A stretch of 13,049 bases of DNA from Methanosarcinaceae archaeon (GTDB lineage: Archaea; Halobacteriota; Methanosarcinia; Methanosarcinales; Methanosarcinaceae), in NCBI GenBank assembly GCA_030609665.1, contig JAUWBW010000025.1, positions 1 to 13,049 of the forward strand, given 5' to 3'. A program made the position numbers and the translations under genes. Each line of letters begins with the position of its first letter. Within the stretch, counting starts at the first letter, position 1. The notes below the pieces were generated by a model. The model ran no database searches, had not been told where the DNA came from, and saw only the letters and a list, made by a program, of their open reading frames with translations. Positions 1 through 6,160 of this stretch are shown here, one piece after another.

Positions 1-699
1 GAAATTGGCGATACAATTGATGCTTCATTTCCTGAAGCAAATCCGACAAACCTAAAAGTTGTGGGCATTTATAACAGCAGAACACCCATGGATGAAACTC
101 TGGCGTTTACGTCCCTGTCCACAGTCCAGGATTTTCTTGACGTGTCCAACGTTGTAACCACTATTTTAATCCGCGGGGATGACCGTGAGCGTGCACAGGC
201 AATATCAGAGGAGATAGATGCTCTGGGGTATCCTGCTTCAGGCTGGAAGGAAACGAATCCGGAGATAATACAGACACTGAAACTGGAAGGTACAAGCAAT
301 GCCATCACATTGGGTCTTATCATAATTATCGCATCTTTCGGAATCGTCAGTACCCTTTTCATGGTGGTCATGGAAAAGACCAAAGAGATAGGCATGCTCA
401 TGGCAATGGGAGTGTCAAGAAGAAGCATTATGATGATATTTGTAATGGAAAGCAGCATCCTGGGATTGTTGGGGGGCGTACTTGGCGTGACGCTGGGTGC
501 GGCGTTTGCCATATATATGGGGTCATATGACTATGAGATGGAAGTCATGGCCGGCATCTCATCAATTCCGTTTGTTGTGAGATTGCAGGATGCAGTCATT
601 ATCGTGCTGTTCACATTTTTGCTAAATCTCATCGCCGGGATATACCCTGCCAGTCGTGCTTCAAAGCTTAAGCCGGTGGAGGCGATAGGCCGTGAGTGA
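1..699 (+). CDS. ABC transporter permease, FtsX/MacB-LolE type (5' truncated by window)
   Basis: This is the membrane subunit of a MacB/LolCDE-type exporter. The frame is open from base 1, so the start lies outside the window and 232 residues are visible. They cover the end of the extracytoplasmic domain (a T-P-M-D-E-T-L-A-F motif that recurs in the next gene) and then the FtsX-like core. Three hydrophobic helices can be seen, around residues 98-120, 140-170 and 195-217. A conserved cytoplasmic segment reads E-I-G-M-L-M-A-M-G-x-S-R-R, and the family's terminal motif is P-A-S-R-A-S-K-L-K-P-V-E-A-I. The stop is 11 bases before the next permease ATG, so the two are probably co-transcribed. The family is clear; the cargo is unknown. 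Confidence 0.88.
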   Translation, partial: EIGDTIDASFPEANPTNLKVVGIYNSRTPMDETLAFTSLSTVQDFLDVSNVVTTILIRGDDRERAQAISEEIDALGYPASGWKETNPEIIQTLKLEGTSNAITLGLIIIIASFGIVSTLFMVVMEKTKEIGMLMAMGVSRRSIMMIFVMESSILGLLGGVLGVTLGAAFAIYMGSYDYEMEVMAGISSIPFVVRLQDAVIIVLFTFLLNLIAGIYPASRASKLKPVEAIGRE

Positions 700-710
700 G
701 GGAGATCACC

Positions 711-1877
711 ATGTTTGAGTTGGATGTTGCCACAAGACATATCAAGTCACGTCGCCGGCAGACCTTGTTTTCCATAATTGCAGTATCATTGGCTGTGGGG
801 ATAATCATAATCTTCATGTCAATGATGAGCGGTTATACGAGTATATTGATTGACTCAACAACTGAGAACCAGGCTCATATCACGGTCATGCCAAAGGAGG
901 GGGAAGATTACATACACCTCTACCACGGGCTTGAGAACCATATCCATGATCTGGAAGGTGTGGAAGGTGTCTCATCATATTTCCAGGGTGAAGCTGCCCT
1001 GCAATACAAGCACAACGCTGAAGGTGTGCTATTGTACGGTATCAATCCCGAAGATGAGAACCGGGTCGTTAACAGGGATAAATATATGCTGGCCGGGGAG
1101 TTTGCATCCATTGAAAATCCCGGGAGCCGCATAATCCTGGGTTTTAAACTTGCCAAAAACCTTGATGTAGGCATAGGTGACAGTGTCACAGCCCAGATCC
1201 CCGGGGCAGAACCTACCGATTTTACCATTACAGGCATATTCCAGACCGGAACACCGCTTGATGAAACAATGGCATTTGTAAATCTTGGGCGGTTGCAGGA
1301 TCTCTATGGGTCAGGGGATGTGATTACAGGAATGGGGATAAGGATGTTTGATGCTTATGCTGCCGAAGAGCTGGCTAACGGAATTGACCGGGAGACCGGT
1401 TATGATGCTGTAAGCTGGATAGAGCAGAATGCAGAAATACTGACCCTGATGGAGACCTCGGAGAGTATGGTTTTTTTCATTTATATTATCATCTTCTCCA
1501 TATCAGGTTTTGGTATCGCCAATGTCCTGATTATGATAGTTATGGAAAAGGTGGGTGAGATAGGCATGTTAATGGCTATGGGTACATCCAGACGAAGTAT
1601 AATGCTGATATTTTTACTGGAAGCGGCAATTTTGGGAATGATGGGGGTTGTTGTCGGTTGTATATTGGGATATGCAGCATCAGCGGCAATTGCATCCATT
1701 ATCATACCTGTACCTCCCGAGATGTATTTCGGGATGGACCACCTGCCCATAGTAATAGAATTTAAGAATTTCATCTCAGCCAGTGTTTTTGCTATGGTCA
1801 TTAATATCATAGCCGGAGTATTCCCTGCCAGGCGTGCTTCAAAAATGGACCCCGTGGAGGCGATTTATAGTGTCTGA
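711..1877 (+). CDS. ABC transporter permease, FtsX/MacB-LolC/E type
   Basis: This is a complete second permease of 388 residues. It has an N-terminal helix after K-S-R-R-R-Q-T-L (about residues 18-40), an extracytoplasmic MacB-periplasmic-core-like domain (about 45-240), and three C-terminal helices of the FtsX domain ending in P-A-R-R-A-S-K-M-D-P-V-E-A-I. I chose ATG 711 because GGAG at 701-704 lies 6 bases upstream. A GTG at 696 is also in frame but has no well-placed ribosome site. It shares long near-identical motifs with the upstream permease (E-I-G-M-L-M-A-M-G-x-S-R-R-S-I-M), so the two look like a duplicated pair forming a heterodimer, as in LolC/LolE. Its end overlaps the ATPase start. 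Confidence 0.92.
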   Translation: MFELDVATRHIKSRRRQTLFSIIAVSLAVGIIIIFMSMMSGYTSILIDSTTENQAHITVMPKEGEDYIHLYHGLENHIHDLEGVEGVSSYFQGEAALQYKHNAEGVLLYGINPEDENRVVNRDKYMLAGEFASIENPGSRIILGFKLAKNLDVGIGDSVTAQIPGAEPTDFTITGIFQTGTPLDETMAFVNLGRLQDLYGSGDVITGMGIRMFDAYAAEELANGIDRETGYDAVSWIEQNAEILTLMETSESMVFFIYIIIFSISGFGIANVLIMIVMEKVGEIGMLMAMGTSRRSIMLIFLLEAAILGMMGVVVGCILGYAASAAIASIIIPVPPEMYFGMDHLPIVIEFKNFISASVFAMVINIIAGVFPARRASKMDPVEAIYSV

Positions 1878-2565
1878 AAAGTATATGATCCAGATAAAGA
1901 ACCTGACCAAGATATTCGGCGACGGAGTGGAGATAAAGGCCCTTGACGGTGTGGACCTGAACATTGAACAGGGCGAATTTCTGGCTATTGTCGGTCCGTC
2001 CGGTTCCGGCAAGAGTACACTGCTAAACCAGATAGGTATTCTTGATTCCCCTACCGACGGCACGATCCTGTTGGATGGGGTCGACATCACGGAAATGTCT
2101 GATAAGCAGCGCTCAATTACAAGGAATAAGCAATTGGGTTTCATATTCCAGTACCATCACCTTTTGCCCGATTTCAATGCTCTTGAAAACGTAATGATGC
2201 CGCTGCTGATCAGTGGAGTCAAACGTTCCGAAGCACGAAAGACAGCAAGTAAGGTGCTTGAAGAGGTGGGCCTGGGTGACAGGATGAAACACAGGCCTAA
2301 CCAGTTATCAGGAGGGCAGAACCAGCGGGTTGCTATTGCACGGGCACTGGTGAATAAACCCAGTATTGTTATCGGGGACGAGCCCACGGGTAATCTTGAT
2401 TCAAAGTCCAGCGATACTATCTATGAACTGTTGCGAAAGCTCAACCGCGAGCATAAACAAACTTTCATTCTGGTGACCCACGATGAGCGTATGGCAGCCA
2501 AAACTGATAGGATAATACGGCTCGTTGATGGGAAGATTTCTGAGGATTCGCACAATGGTGATTGA
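1870..2565 (+). CDS. ABC transporter ATP-binding protein, LolD/MacB type
   Basis: This is the 231-residue ATPase that powers the two preceding permeases. All nucleotide-binding motifs are present: Walker A G-P-S-G-S-G-K-S-T (residues 42-50), a Q-loop (I-F-Q-Y-H-H-L-L-P), signature L-S-G-G-Q-N-Q-R-V, Walker B I-V-I-G-D-E-P-T-G-N-L-D and the switch histidine in L-V-T-H-D. The Q-loop and the T-G-N-L-D run are typical of the LolD/MacB/FtsE group. I chose GTG 1870 because GGAGG at 1856-1860 sits 9 bases upstream. That start overlaps the permease end by 8 bases, which suggests translational coupling. An in-frame ATG at 1885 is an alternative, and a longer reading from 1834 looks unlikely. The cargo cannot be inferred. 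Confidence 0.93.
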   Translation: MSEKYMIQIKNLTKIFGDGVEIKALDGVDLNIEQGEFLAIVGPSGSGKSTLLNQIGILDSPTDGTILLDGVDITEMSDKQRSITRNKQLGFIFQYHHLLPDFNALENVMMPLLISGVKRSEARKTASKVLEEVGLGDRMKHRPNQLSGGQNQRVAIARALVNKPSIVIGDEPTGNLDSKSSDTIYELLRKLNREHKQTFILVTHDERMAAKTDRIIRLVDGKISEDSHNGD

Positions 2566-2695
2566 ATTTAATGTGGAAGTAAAAGCAACATCGCAGGCGG
2601 CGCATCCCCTTACCACTGACCTATGGCTGTGTTTTAAAAACCGTTCTCATCATTTCTTTCCACAAGTTTTCATTTATGACTCATTCTGTAAATGA
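2555..2695 (+). CDS. Short ORF overlapping the ATPase end, possible truncated gene start
   Basis: A 46-codon reading frame begins with ATG 2555 inside the last codons of the ATPase, with GAGG 9 bases upstream. It starts plausibly (M-V-I-E-F-N-V-E-V-K-A) but turns into unconvincing sequence (H-H-F-F-P-Q) and runs into the convergent protease gene. It could be the first 25-30 codons of a fourth operon gene cut off where the AT-rich block begins, or it could be chance. No family is recognised. Confidence 0.2.
   Translation: MVIEFNVEVKATSQAAHPLTTDLWLCFKNRSHHFFPQVFIYDSFCK
2631..2641. terminator. Possible bidirectional T-tract between convergent genes
   Basis: The palindrome GTTTTAAAAAC gives a T run on each strand and lies between the convergent ABC ATPase and protease genes. 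Archaeal RNA polymerase stops at T-rich tracts. The runs here are only 4 and 5 bases, so the evidence is weak. Confidence 0.3.
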
Positions 2696-3576
2696 TGTTG
2701 AACCATTGCTTTTTCTTCATGATTTTCGATAATCTTTACTGATGTTGATTGAGAAAACGTGTGCATATATGCATGGTGGATTGTCAATACAATGTCCTGA
2801 AATTTTTGATCATCTTCCAGAGGTTTCACTTTTAGACCAATTTTTTGACATTCTTCTAAAGGAATATGACGAGCATGTATTTTAGTATTTTCATGGTTGT
2901 TTAATTCCTTCACAATACTATCAGCAATTTCCTTAGCATTTTCTTCATTTTTCAGCATTCCATCAAGTAACCAATTATTTGTCAATTCTGATGATAAATC
3001 AATGGCTTTCTTGCAGTCACCCATAAAAGTAGGATGATATTTTCCAACAATCACTTGCCAAAGAGGTATTGTATTTGGATCTTTTGTTATTTCTTTTACT
3101 GCTCTTTCAAATTCTTCAAGAACACCATGAGTCGATATACCTGAAAATTGTGGATCAATTGGTCCCAAGCTAGACTGTTTTCCCATTATTATTTCATTGC
3201 ATGAACAGCATATCATAGTTCCAGCTGACATTGCAAGTTGAGGTACTATTGCTCTAATATCCCCATCAAACATTTTTTTTAAATAGTCAACAATTGATTC
3301 TGTAGCAGCTATATCTCCTCCCGGAGTATGCAATATTAAATCAAGGCCCTTACTTCTATCCAACCCATGAATAACTGCCATTAAACCATTTTTATCATCA
3401 TCATTTATAGAGGTGGTATTAAGTCCAGATTTTTGTAGCCAACCAGAATAATAGGCTATAACATTTCTTCCAGTCATCTCATGTAACTGGTGGAGATATT
3501 TTCTTCTTATAAAATCCAAAGCATCTTTTCTATTTGATGTGCTTATTTCTTCAAGGATATCACTCCAACCTGGCAT
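2674..3576 (-). CDS. Serine dehydrogenase proteinase (SDH) family protein, ClpP/crotonase fold
   Basis: This 300-residue protein looks like a member of the SDH_protease family of ClpP/SppA-like serine peptidases. Supporting motifs, numbered from ATG 3576, are H-T-P-G-G-D at 83-88 (oxyanion-type glycine loop), A-M-S-A-G-T at 115-120 with the likely nucleophile Ser117, and M-G-K-Q-S-S-L-G-P-I-D-P-Q at 131-143. There is no signal peptide or membrane helix, so it is probably cytoplasmic. I chose ATG 3576 because GGAG lies 8 bases upstream and family members begin with M-P-x-W-x-x-I/L. The frame stays open to GTG 3660, but that start has no ribosome site. A 60-codon ORF ends 25 bases upstream. The gene looks AT-richer than the ABC and trp genes and sits near transposon remains, suggesting recent acquisition. 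The substrate is unknown. Confidence 0.85.
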   Translation of the reverse strand: MPGWSDILEEISTSNRKDALDFIRRKYLHQLHEMTGRNVIAYYSGWLQKSGLNTTSINDDDKNGLMAVIHGLDRSKGLDLILHTPGGDIAATESIVDYLKKMFDGDIRAIVPQLAMSAGTMICCSCNEIIMGKQSSLGPIDPQFSGISTHGVLEEFERAVKEITKDPNTIPLWQVIVGKYHPTFMGDCKKAIDLSSELTNNWLLDGMLKNEENAKEIADSIVKELNNHENTKIHARHIPLEECQKIGLKVKPLEDDQKFQDIVLTIHHAYMHTFSQSTSVKIIENHEEKAMVQHHLQNES

Positions 3577-3601
3577 AACATTATCTCCGGTATATTCTAA
3601 A

Positions 3602-3784
3602 TCAAAAGATTGTTTTTCTCTCGGTAGCTGAATTACTCGAACTGGAATAGTGCACATCACTATCTTTTACAATAGTACATTTTTCGAACTTCTTAGCAAA
3701 ATCATTAGGATTTGTATACTTTGGAAAATGTTGAAATGGAATGTTTAACTTTTTATAATATTCTGATATCTCTTTTTGATCCAT
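3602..3784 (-). CDS. Small hypothetical protein upstream of the SDH-family protease
   Basis: This 60-residue ORF begins at ATG 3784, with AGAGGAG placed so that GGAG ends 6 bases before it. A second ATG at 3790 abuts the ribosome site directly and is less likely. The product is hydrophilic with no helix long enough to span a membrane. Its N-terminal part is charged and aromatic (E-I-S-E-Y-Y-K-K-L-N) and its C-terminal end is serine-rich and low in complexity (Y-S-S-S-S-N-S). No family is recognised. It would be the first gene of a two-gene unit with the protease and might be a partner or regulator, or the leading part of a broken longer gene. The good ribosome site is the main support. Confidence 0.5.
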   Translation of the reverse strand: MDQKEISEYYKKLNIPFQHFPKYTNPNDFAKKFEKCTIVKDSDVHYSSSSNSATERKTIF

Positions 3785-3892
3785 ATTCATCTCCTCTCTT
3801 TTATCATATGCACAATAATACCATTTTTAACTGTGTAGTACCAATATGTTACTATTACTACATTTAAAGAGTTATCCCCTTTAACATTTTAC

Positions 3893-4172
3893 CCTTTTGC
3901 GATTAATTCGTTTGTTTCTGGGTACATATCTGATGCCTAGGGATGTGTCTCCTCACACCTCTTTGTATAGTTGCGTTATATCCTCTTAAATTCACTCCAA
4001 AGTAACCTTTGTCTTTATACGTCACTTCACTTTCCATCGATTGAGCAAACTGATTATCATCAACAAATGCTGTTGTCGTTTTGATTCTCCGAATCAATTC
4101 AAAATCCACATCAATTATCTGTACTTTTTTAGCCGGTTTTGTCTGTTCTAAATATCTCGATATACAAAACAT
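3893..4172 (-). pseudogene. Degenerate IS5-type transposase fragment
   Basis: The 89-codon frame from 4172 to 3903 matches the middle to late part of archaeal IS5-like DDE transposases: I-D-V-D-F-E-L-I-R-R-I-K-T-T-T-A, then V-D-D-N-Q, then Y-K-D-K-G-Y-F-G and R-G-Y-N-A-T-I-Q-R-G-V-R-R-H. The frame then stops, but the typical continuation N-K-R-I-N-R-K-R is present in another frame at 3916-3893, so there is a frameshift. The N-terminal catalytic half is missing, and so is the C-terminal part with the catalytic glutamate region. No terminal inverted repeats were found. It is a dead relic that marks past insertion in this interval. The family call rests on remembered motifs. Confidence 0.72.
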
Positions 4173-4252
4173 TTATCTAAAATAACTTTTAATGTCATTA
4201 TGGGATTGGGTAAACGGCATGTATTCCAATTTTTTTATGGGAAGGTGAAACT

Positions 4253-4699
4253 ATGCCAAATACAGCAAAAGCGATGGTTGTGTACCTGAGCACATCAGGT
4301 AATACAAAAGCGATATCAGATGCAATTGCGAATGGAATTTCAGAGCGAAATGTAGAAGCTACATCAATTAGTTTTTATGATGTAAAATTGGAAGATCTAA
4401 AAGCGGCGGATGCCATAGCTGTTGGTTCTTCAACATTCCATTACAAAATATTGCCCCCGATGGAAAAGTTCATTGATGAAGTACTTGCGAATTCAGATGT
4501 AAAAGGTAAACTGGCGGCAGCCTTTGGATCTTATGGCTGTAGTGGTGAAGCACCTATCCTAATCGCAGAAAAACTGCGCAATTTGGGTATGAATGTGATT
4601 GATCCTGTGTTGAGAATTCAGTACAAGCCAATAGATAGAGACATAAAAGAAGCCGAGAGGCTTGGAATGGATATCGCTGAAAAACTGAAGAATGCGTGA
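4253..4699 (+). CDS. Short-chain flavodoxin, FprA flavodoxin-domain-like
   Basis: This is a 148-residue FMN-binding electron carrier, probably cytoplasmic. The phosphate loop S-T-S-G-N-T lies at residues 13-18, the 50s isoalloxazine loop at 58-70 (G-S-S-T-F-H-Y-K-I-L-P-P-M) and the 90s loop at 91-101 (F-G-S-Y-G-C-S-G-E-A-P). The G-S-Y-G-x-S-G-E-A pattern and the L-P-P-M motif are typical of the FMN domain of F420H2 oxidase/flavodiiron proteins (FprA), but no diiron domain is encoded next to it. It is therefore a stand-alone domain. ATG 4253 is preceded by AGGTGA a few bases upstream. Its neighbours are a dead transposase and a DUF2115 gene, so its redox partner is not evident. Confidence 0.88.
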   Translation: MPNTAKAMVVYLSTSGNTKAISDAIANGISERNVEATSISFYDVKLEDLKAADAIAVGSSTFHYKILPPMEKFIDEVLANSDVKGKLAAAFGSYGCSGEAPILIAEKLRNLGMNVIDPVLRIQYKPIDRDIKEAERLGMDIAEKLKNA

Positions 4700-4719
4700 A
4701 CAGGTTTTATCTATTGCAT

Positions 4720-4779
4720 CCATCATCCAGCAATTATAGAAATTGAAATAAAGTGAGAAATAAAATGCTGGATGTATGG
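4720..4779. repeat. Long inverted repeat between flavodoxin and DUF2115 genes
   Basis: CCATCATCCAGCA at 4720-4732 pairs with TGCTGGATGTATGG at 4766-4779, giving 13 paired bases with a single bulged base. A 33-base A-rich loop separates the arms. It lies 20 bases after the flavodoxin stop and 65 bases before the next start. It might be a transcript-stabilising or processing hairpin, or the ends of a tiny mobile relic. No T-tract follows closely, so a simple terminator is less likely. Confidence 0.6.
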
Positions 4780-4844
4780 GTAAATATTTCTTTTAAGCCA
4801 CCAAAACCTAAATATCGATCCAACACCTGGAATATACGATTAAA

Positions 4845-5387
4845 TTGGTCAAATCAACATTTAAGAAACTGAAAGGAGTACACGAACTCCATGAATCTGT
4901 CTTTGATCAGCAGAGCATGTTATTGCTTTTCAAAAAAGAACTGAGCAGCTACAGTATTTTTGATTTTATGAAAGTACAGGCCTTCTTTGAAAAAGATTGT
5001 AAGGACCTTCCCCCTGTATATAAGGAAAAGTTCAAGAAAAAGATGTTAGAGCATCTTTTTGATAATTTCAAATCAATACTTTCCAATAAGGATTCTAAAA
5101 ATAAGCCGTTTGATATGGAACAATACCATGAATTCCTGGAACGGTTCGGAACAAAACTGACTGATACACATGAAGTACCCCAAATGGCAGTACTGTACTA
5201 TTTTAGTGCCATGTACAATATCTTCATTACAAATACACCTCCTCACCCGGAAGGAACACCATTCCCAGGCGGGTTTGCCGTGGAAAAAGTAGGTGAAGAA
5301 TATTTCTGTCCTGTGAAAGAGAAACAGGAGGATAATGTTGAAGCTATCTGTAAATTCTGTGTAGCAAAGCAGATGAAAATGAAGTGA
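4845..5387 (+). CDS. DUF2115/UPF0305 family protein
   Basis: This 180-residue protein belongs to a family found mostly in methanogens and of unknown function. The diagnostic C-terminal block is P-P-H-P-E-G-T-P-F-P-G-G-F at 132-144, then Y-F-C-P-V-K-E-K-Q at 153-161 and C-K-F-C at 169-172. The three cysteines (155, 169, 172) look like part of a metal or redox site. The N-terminal two thirds is helical and charged. The start is uncertain: TTG 4845 is the most upstream usual start codon in the open frame (a stop lies at 4809-4811) and has no good ribosome site, while ATG 4917 would remove 24 residues. The gene follows the flavodoxin in the same direction with a 145-base gap containing an inverted repeat. 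Confidence 0.85.
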   Translation: MVKSTFKKLKGVHELHESVFDQQSMLLLFKKELSSYSIFDFMKVQAFFEKDCKDLPPVYKEKFKKKMLEHLFDNFKSILSNKDSKNKPFDMEQYHEFLERFGTKLTDTHEVPQMAVLYYFSAMYNIFITNTPPHPEGTPFPGGFAVEKVGEEYFCPVKEKQEDNVEAICKFCVAKQMKMK

Positions 5388-5389
5388 TG

Positions 5390-5395
5390 TTTTTT
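5390..5395 (+). terminator. T-tract terminator after the DUF2115 gene
   Basis: Six T residues begin two bases after the TGA at 5385-5387. A T run directly behind a stop is the usual archaeal intrinsic termination signal. No hairpin is needed or seen. Confidence 0.4.
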
Positions 5396-5413
5396 GCCTT
5401 ATTCGGCACAATT

Positions 5414-5533
5414 TCAAAATCCGATTATTTCAATATTTGCTTCTTCGAAGCACATATCTATGACCTCTTTTGTATTTTCCATTGCTTCATTTCTTAAGAT
5501 GCCGAATAAATCATGTAACTTTAACCCCATCAT
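5414..5533 (-). pseudogene. 39-codon gene remnant beside the IS21 end
   Basis: A short frame on minus reads M-M-G-L-K-L-H-D-L-F-G-I-L and ends with E-A-N-I-E-I-I-G-F and TGA. It looks like real helical protein sequence. Its 5' side runs within 8 bases into the IS21 terminal sequence at 5541, so it may be the 3' end of a gene whose front was displaced by the insertion. No ribosome site precedes the double ATG. No family is recognised, and a chance ORF cannot be excluded. Confidence 0.3.
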
Positions 5534-5540
5534 GGGATAG

Positions 5541-5702
5541 TGTCAACGGCGGTCAAGAATTCCCCATTTTCGGCGGTTTAAAATTCCCCACCCCAATCTT
5601 TGATGAAAACATCAAAGGTTGTGGAAAATGCTAAAAATGGAGGAATGGTTAATGATAAGAGATTTATATGCACAGGGTTTATTTAATAATGGTGCACTAT
5701 GA
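5541..5702 (+). mobile_element. IS21-family left end, partial
   Basis: The block starts with TGTCAACGGCGG and holds two direct 20-base copies, CGGCGGTCAAGAATTCCCCA at 5547-5566 and CGGCGGTTTAAAATTCCCCA at 5571-5590. They start 24 bases apart and differ at three positions. Multiple terminal repeats of the type GGCGGTYNAAAATTCCCCA followed by istA are characteristic of IS21-family elements. The istA start is in place at 5628, but the element breaks off after about 25 codons. No istB and no right end occur in the window, so this is a remnant that cannot move by itself. Confidence 0.75.
5628..5702 (+). pseudogene. istA: IstA transposase, N-terminal remnant
   Basis: ATG 5628 opens a 24-codon frame beginning M-L-K-M-E-E-W-L-M-I-R-D-L-Y-A-Q-G-L. 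This matches the typical start of IS21 IstA proteins, just before the helix-turn-helix. After the G-L the sequence is unlike IstA (F-N-N-G-A-L) and a TGA follows, so nearly all of the roughly 400-500-residue transposase is lost. Its position behind the double terminal repeats is exactly where istA lies in intact elements. Confidence 0.7.
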
Positions 5703-5710
5703 TGCACTAA

Positions 5711-5732
5711 ATTTGAAAAAACCAGTTCAAAT
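5711..5732 (-). terminator. Hairpin with T-tract after the 130-residue membrane protein gene
   Basis: ATTTGAA (5711-5717) and TTCAAAT (5726-5732) form a perfect 7-base inverted repeat with an 8-base loop that touches the TGA stop. On the minus strand the loop and distal arm contain six T residues. It is a plausible terminator for the surface protein operon. Confidence 0.45.
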
Positions 5733-6124
5733 CATCGTTTTACTTTGGATTCCACAGAATCCACCACACCTTGTATCAAGTTTAAAATTTCACCCAAAAG
5801 CGACATTGAATGATGTCCATGTACGGATTTTCTTGCAAGATACCATGTTAAAAACTCTGTATAAAGAATAATCCCGATGAGTGTTGACCAGATAAACAGC
5901 AAAATGTGAAAATTGTTGATTGGTACAAGTCCGTCTGCAAGAAGCAGATGTTGGTACGACAAAAATGCGATCGTACTTTTTGGCATGATAAGAACTACAA
6001 GCATTGGTACAAAAAGCAGGACAATCATAGCTAGTATAGATGATATATCAATTAGCACGAACAGGACTGCAAGTACAAACAATCCAAAAACCATCAGCGA
6101 CGCAATTGCAGCAAGTATCTCCAT
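5732..6124 (-). CDS. Small three-helix membrane protein, unknown function
   Basis: This is a 130-residue protein with hydrophobic spans at about 2-24, 28-48 and 70-92 and a cytoplasmic-looking C-terminal tail that is partly amphipathic and ends in basic residues (V-E-S-K-V-K-R). A histidine-containing patch, K-S-V-H-G-H-H-S-M, follows the third helix. ATG 6124 has GAGG 7 bases upstream. It starts 36 bases after the stop of the large surface protein on the same strand, so the two are probably co-transcribed. It may assist that protein's membrane placement, but this is inferred from position only. No family is recognised. Confidence 0.7.
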   Translation of the reverse strand: MEILAAIASLMVFGLFVLAVLFVLIDISSILAMIVLLFVPMLVVLIMPKSTIAFLSYQHLLLADGLVPINNFHILLFIWSTLIGIILYTEFLTWYLARKSVHGHHSMSLLGEILNLIQGVVDSVESKVKR

Positions 6125-6160
6125 TTCAAATCCTCACAATTCGTGTATTTCCATTTATAA

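Noticed and set aside
3602..3660. A frameshift joining the 60-codon ORF to the SDH-family gene
   Set aside because: The protease has its own well-spaced ribosome site before ATG 3576, and its family normally begins there, so no frameshift is needed. The overlapping upstream extension lacks a ribosome site.
3835..3861. GTAGTA...TACTAC inverted repeat upstream of the small ORF
   Set aside because: The arms are only 6 bases and do not extend. It is too weak to call an operator.
5399..5511. TTATTCGGCA and its exact complement TGCCGAATAA about 94 bases apart
   Set aside because: Ten-base matches at this distance can arise by chance, and neither copy sits at an element boundary.
5668..5871. 67-codon frame on plus across the IS21 stub and the membrane protein gene
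   Set aside because: It overlaps the istA stub in another frame and the 3' end of the 130-residue membrane protein. Its start codon is internal to istA.
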